A DNA stretch of 38,154 nucleotides, taken from a virus. Position numbers and translations under genes: made by a program. This document shows, piece by piece, positions 35,973-38,154 of the stretch. The stretch lies in the IMG/VR virus record IMGVR_UViG_3300042691_014316, positions 1 to 38,154 of that record; one strand, given 5' to 3'. The notes under the pieces were generated by a model. That model was not told the DNA's origin. It was given only the letters and a program-made list of their open reading frames with translations, and ran no database searches. Each line of letters starts with the position of its first letter. Position 1 is the stretch's first letter.

Positions 35973-36000
35973 AAAAAAAAAAGATGGAGATTAATCTCCA
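35973..36000 (-). terminator. Intrinsic terminator of the convergent gene
   Basis: Palindrome TGGAGATTAATCTCCA (35985-36000), overlapping the TAA stop of the minus-strand gene and followed on that strand by a run of ten T. Confidence 0.85.
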
Positions 36001-36296
36001 CCTACACCGTAGATATCTTCGTGCGTCATTACTTTAGATTGAATCAAAGCATCATAAAACAAACCATTGCAAAATGCTTCTTCCCTAAGACCATCAAATA
36101 GATCACTCATAAATTCTTCATCGTCCCCATACTCACCATTGGAGTAAAATTCAAACTCTGAAAAAATCTTATCAGAATCGTAATTGTCGGTACTCACAAG
36201 ATAACTGTTGCGAATGATAATTTCAGATGCGTTTTCACCTTCAAATGGATTATCGTAAACCGTAACAAGAATGTTATCGTAATAGTGCAATTCCAT
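35991..36296 (-). CDS. Hypothetical very acidic protein, 101 aa
   Basis: More than a quarter Asp and Glu (EGENASEIIIRN, YDSDKIFSEFEF, YGDDEEFMSDL). Unknown family; such acidic phage proteins are often DNA mimics or inhibitors of host enzymes, but nothing specific is seen. It is the only minus-strand gene in the 32.5-38.2 kb block, with its own leaderless early promoter, back to back with that of the next gene. Confidence 0.72.
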   Translation of the reverse strand: MELHYYDNILVTVYDNPFEGENASEIIIRNSYLVSTDNYDSDKIFSEFEFYSNGEYGDDEEFMSDLFDGLREEAFCNGLFYDALIQSKVMTHEDIYGVGGD

Positions 36297-36302
36297 ATCA
36301 CG

Positions 36303-36331
36303 ATTGTATCAGGTATGAAATTGAGTGTCAA
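36303..36331 (-). promoter_or_regulatory. Sigma70-like early promoter (minus) of a divergent pair
   Basis: TTGACA (36326-36331), 17-bp spacer, TACAAT (36303-36308), 6 bases to ATG at 36296. Its -35 box forms one arm of a dyad with the plus-strand -35 box. Confidence 0.82.
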
Positions 36332-36334
36332 GCC

Positions 36335-36363
36335 TTGACAACAAATCGCAGATGATGTATAAT
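36335..36363 (+). promoter_or_regulatory. Consensus sigma70 promoter (plus) of a divergent pair
   Basis: TTGACA (36335-36340), 17-bp spacer, TATAAT (36358-36363): full consensus at both boxes. 6 bases (CCGACT) separate it from ATG at 36370. This is the strongest promoter in the window. Confidence 0.88.
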
Positions 36364-36369
36364 CCGACT

Positions 36370-36555
36370 ATGCCTGACTTTATTCCTGACCCCGAAATGT
36401 ATTCAGATTGTCTACTCATTGACAAGTGCAATGAGGTTATCACATTTCTTCAGAACAGCGACAATGAAGACTATGCAGAGATCGTAGAGGAAATCTGCTA
36501 TCGTTACGACATTGTTTGTTCTATGATTAAGGAAAAGGCAAATGGACGAAAGTAA
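36370..36555 (+). CDS. Hypothetical acidic protein, 61 aa
   Basis: MPDFIPDPEMYSDCLLIDKC start and helical end (YAEIVEEICYRYDIVCSMIKEKA) with four Cys. The start is fixed by the consensus promoter. No family recognised. It overlaps the next gene by 14 bases, so a four- or five-gene early operon begins here. Confidence 0.72.
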   Translation: MPDFIPDPEMYSDCLLIDKCNEVITFLQNSDNEDYAEIVEEICYRYDIVCSMIKEKANGRK

Positions 36556-36820
36556 TCCAAAACACTTGAATAACGAAAATCTAGCAGTTCAAGCAGATAT
36601 TATCGCCAACCAGTTAAAGGTGGATGGCGATATATTTGCACATGATGTGATTCAAGAAATTATTTCTCGGCTGCTGAATTATCAGGATACTCTCATTGAG
36701 ATTGATTTCATGGCTCAGAAACTTGATAAATACATTGATATTGAGAATTCGTTCGATCAATACGAGGATATTTACGAGGATGATGAGGATGATGACGAAA
36801 CCTATGAGGATGATAAGTAA
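36542..36820 (+). CDS. Hypothetical acidic protein with Asp/Glu-rich tail, 92 aa
   Basis: Helical middle (AVQADIIANQLKVDG, HDVIQEIISRLLNYQDTLIEI) and a tail of almost only acidic residues and Tyr (YEDIYEDDEDDDETYEDDK). The tail could mimic DNA or bind a basic partner. No family recognised. The stop overlaps the next start as TAATG. Confidence 0.7.
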   Translation: MDESNPKHLNNENLAVQADIIANQLKVDGDIFAHDVIQEIISRLLNYQDTLIEIDFMAQKLDKYIDIENSFDQYEDIYEDDEDDDETYEDDK

Positions 36821-36990
36821 TGCAGCAGTCAACTAAAGATTTAATTGTGGTTTTTCTTTCTTTTCTTGTTACATTTCTAATGTTTTACTTCATTTATGAA
36901 ACATTTGGAATGGCAGGATTTTGGGTTGGTTTGGTTTTGTTCTCTTTTTTTTTGTTGCTTATTATGGGCTTGAGGGAGATTTTTGAATGA
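36820..36990 (+). CDS. Two-span membrane protein, 56 aa
   Basis: MQQSTKDL start, then two hydrophobic spans at about 8-26 (LIVVFLSFLVTFLMFYF) and 33-50 (GFWVGLVLFSFFLLLIMG), with a GLREIFE end. It is joined to both neighbours by TAATG and ATGA overlaps, which supports a real gene in the early operon. Function unknown; an early membrane protein may act in superinfection exclusion or host modification (inference). Confidence 0.75.
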   Translation: MQQSTKDLIVVFLSFLVTFLMFYFIYETFGMAGFWVGLVLFSFFLLLIMGLREIFE

Positions 36991-37196
36991 AGTGTATTGA
37001 TTGTGGAAATCAAATTTCTGAGTCAAGGCTTGAATTTTTTCCCGATACTGAATATTGTGTCGATTGCGTGGATACACATATTCCACCAACTAGATGTCGT
37101 ATAATCTTTTCTCATAAGACGGCGGGAGAGTTGTTCGTTGCTCACGGTAGCGAAAACATTCGTAGACTTGACCGTGAATATTCAAGGGGTAGGTAA
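36987..37196 (+). CDS. DksA/TraR-like zinc-finger protein, 69 aa
   Basis: CIDCGNQISESRLEFFPDTE, YCVDCVDTH: two CxxC pairs 21 residues apart, with ESRLEFFP.T.YC, as in the C-terminal zinc finger of DksA/TraR proteins, which act on RNA polymerase. The long coiled-coil of DksA is missing, so it is a finger-only form. The C-terminal half (RIIFSHKTAGELFVAHG, REYSRGR) is specific to this protein. A role in modifying host transcription is possible. Confidence 0.72.
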   Translation: MKCIDCGNQISESRLEFFPDTEYCVDCVDTHIPPTRCRIIFSHKTAGELFVAHGSENIRRLDREYSRGR

Positions 37197-37513
37197 TGAG
37201 TGAAATGTCAGTACCAATTTGCACTTGGAATCTTCGTCTAGTAAATGAGGATGGATATATCACGATTCGTGAAGTTTATTATGATGATGATAATCTTCCA
37301 ATTCTATCGTCAAGCCCAAACTTGGAGATTGGTGGGAATATAGAAGAGATTAAATCTGAAATCAATAACAGACTGATTGCGATGAGTCTTCCAGTTATTG
37401 ACTTTGAGGAAATTAAAATGAATTATGAATCTTATGCAAAGAAGCATAGGAAGCAGAATATTCATTTAGATAGACTTTCTGAATTGGACGAAGAACTTGG
37501 TCTGAACGATTGA
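37196..37513 (+). CDS. Hypothetical protein, 105 aa
   Basis: Beta-rich N-terminal half (CTWNLRLVNEDGYITIREVYYDD), helix (IEEIKSEINNRLIAMSL) and a charged helical end (YAKKHRKQNIHLDRLSEL). No family recognised. It starts on the last base of the previous gene, and its TGA stop (37511-37513) lies within the -35 box of the next promoter. Confidence 0.7.
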   Translation: MSEMSVPICTWNLRLVNEDGYITIREVYYDDDNLPILSSSPNLEIGGNIEEIKSEINNRLIAMSLPVIDFEEIKMNYESYAKKHRKQNIHLDRLSELDEELGLND

Positions 37514-37538
37514 CAGATAAATTAACAAGTGATATACT
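37510..37538 (+). promoter_or_regulatory. Sigma70-like early promoter, leaderless, embedded stop codon
   Basis: TTGACA (37510-37515), 17-bp spacer, TATACT (37533-37538), then TTCGAT and ATG at 37545. Confidence 0.82.
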
Positions 37539-37544
37539 TTCGAT

Positions 37545-37988
37545 ATGAAACTTCCACTTCCACTACCCGAATTCATTTATACCGTTAAGTTGCACATCAA
37601 CAATGAGTGCGTCATTAACGATAGGTTTGATACGAAGGAACTTTCCTTCTTTTTCGTTCGCAACGAACTTGAAAGTAAGTTTAATACCGAAAACATCGAA
37701 TTCACCAATAAGGTGATTGGAGATGGAGAGGTTGATTTTGCTTTCGATGTCAAGATTGATGGTGTTATTGATCCATCAATTCATCTGACAATTATCGGAC
37801 TCGCTGAATTTATTTCGGCGGAAAAGATGTGTGAGAGACTTGATGAATTCGCTAAAAGGCTTTGGAATGACGAAGAGCATAACATCACAATTGATGATGT
37901 TCGATTGATTGTCAATGCATCCAAGAAAATCTCTGAACAAAATTCAGAGATCATGGCGATTCTCAAGGAGATCGATTCTGAGCCTTGA
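37545..37988 (+). CDS. Hypothetical protein, 147 aa
   Basis: Pro-rich start (MKLPLPLPEFIYTVKLHIN), mixed alpha/beta middle and helical end (IVNASKKISEQNSEIMAILKEI). No family recognised. The start is fixed by the promoter; the TGA stop (37986-37988) lies in the -35 box of the next promoter. Codon use and composition match the adjacent early genes. Confidence 0.7.
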   Translation: MKLPLPLPEFIYTVKLHINNECVINDRFDTKELSFFFVRNELESKFNTENIEFTNKVIGDGEVDFAFDVKIDGVIDPSIHLTIIGLAEFISAEKMCERLDEFAKRLWNDEEHNITIDDVRLIVNASKKISEQNSEIMAILKEIDSEP

Positions 37989-38013
37989 CAACTTTAATGG
38001 GCCTTGCTATACT
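37985..38013 (+). promoter_or_regulatory. Sigma70-like early promoter, leaderless, embedded stop codon
   Basis: TTGACA (37985-37990), 17-bp spacer, TATACT (38008-38013), then ACGCCC and ATG at 38020. AGCCTTGACAAC is also found at the plus-strand promoter near 36335. Confidence 0.82.
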
Positions 38014-38019
38014 ACGCCC

Positions 38020-38154
38020 ATGAATACAGTTCCATTTGTTGTTCGTCTTGAACACACGATTAATCTTCTGCGTGAAGAGACTAATCGTGGAGAGCAGGAT
38101 TGGACTAGTTTGATTATGCGTCTTGAGGATGTTCTTCACGAAGAAAGGATGAAT
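38020..38154 (+). CDS. Hypothetical protein, partial (runs off the window)
   Basis: 45 codons visible, beginning MNTVPFVVRLEHTINLLREE and continuing as a charged helix. No family can be recognised from this part. The start is supported by the promoter 6 bases upstream. Confidence 0.65.
   Translation, partial: MNTVPFVVRLEHTINLLREETNRGEQDWTSLIMRLEDVLHEERMN

Noticed and set aside
1-38154. tRNA genes, CRISPR arrays, insertion sequences, integrase or attachment sites
   Set aside because: None was recognised on reading both strands; the window appears to come from a lytic phage.

Overview
The window is a stretch of a T4-like myovirus genome, AT-rich (roughly one third G+C in most lines) and almost fully coding: about 60 genes, many overlapping by 1-20 bases, no gene-free stretch over 300 bases, and no tRNA, CRISPR array or insertion sequence that I can see. 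The T4-like assignment rests on the replication block (family-B polymerase C-terminal part, UvsX/RecA, DnaB-type helicase, primase, in that order), on many exact or near-exact T4-type late promoters (TATAAATA), and on several conserved T4-like virion proteins of unknown function. Two exported tail-spike-like proteins carry dockerin-like DxDGNGxV repeats of a kind I associate with Planctomycetes, so a planctomycete host is a reasonable but unproven guess.

Layout. (1) 94-9050, plus strand: staphylococcal-type nuclease, three small genes, the C-terminal part only of DNA polymerase (motifs B and C; motif A and the exonuclease must be encoded elsewhere), RecA/UvsX, replicative helicase, primase, ThyX, an adenosylcobalamin-dependent ribonucleotide reductase and a SpeD-like pyruvoyl decarboxylase. 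This is DNA replication plus nucleotide and polyamine supply. (2) 9127-17514, mostly plus strand: two tandem beta-helix proteins with signal peptides and dockerin-like modules, a large protein of unknown fold, a 44-residue membrane peptide, a protein with a trypsin-like His/Ser signature, and a RuvC-like nuclease. (3) 17504-28587, minus strand: a lysis pair (three-TM holin-like protein and a unimolecular-spanin-like lipoprotein), conserved virion or head proteins, an 875-residue protein ending in an HNH-like motif, an MGME1/RecB-type exonuclease, an FmdB zinc ribbon, and a T4-lysozyme-family endolysin with an E-C-T triad and an N-terminal membrane/targeting segment. Several of these proteins start with short segments ending in (L/I)xE, resembling T4 capsid-targeting sequences. 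(4) 28615-38154: mainly early-type genes: a divergent MoxR-like AAA+/CobT-like VWA pair (CobS/CobT-like), a small HTH protein, and many small genes of unknown function.

The most striking system-level signal is transcriptional. Ten sigma70-like promoters (TTGACA-like, spacer of 17 in nine and 16 in one, then TATACT-like) lie 5-7 bases from a start codon, most often exactly 6, which puts +1 on the A of AUG. At least six T4-like late promoters lie exactly 5 bases from an ATG, again placing +1 at the start codon. The phage therefore appears to use leaderless mRNAs in both its early and late programmes. Most late promoters with longer leaders (16-19 bases) have a good Shine-Dalgarno sequence instead. 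In four cases the stop codon of the preceding gene is embedded in the -35 box of the next promoter, and several terminators run directly into a late promoter.
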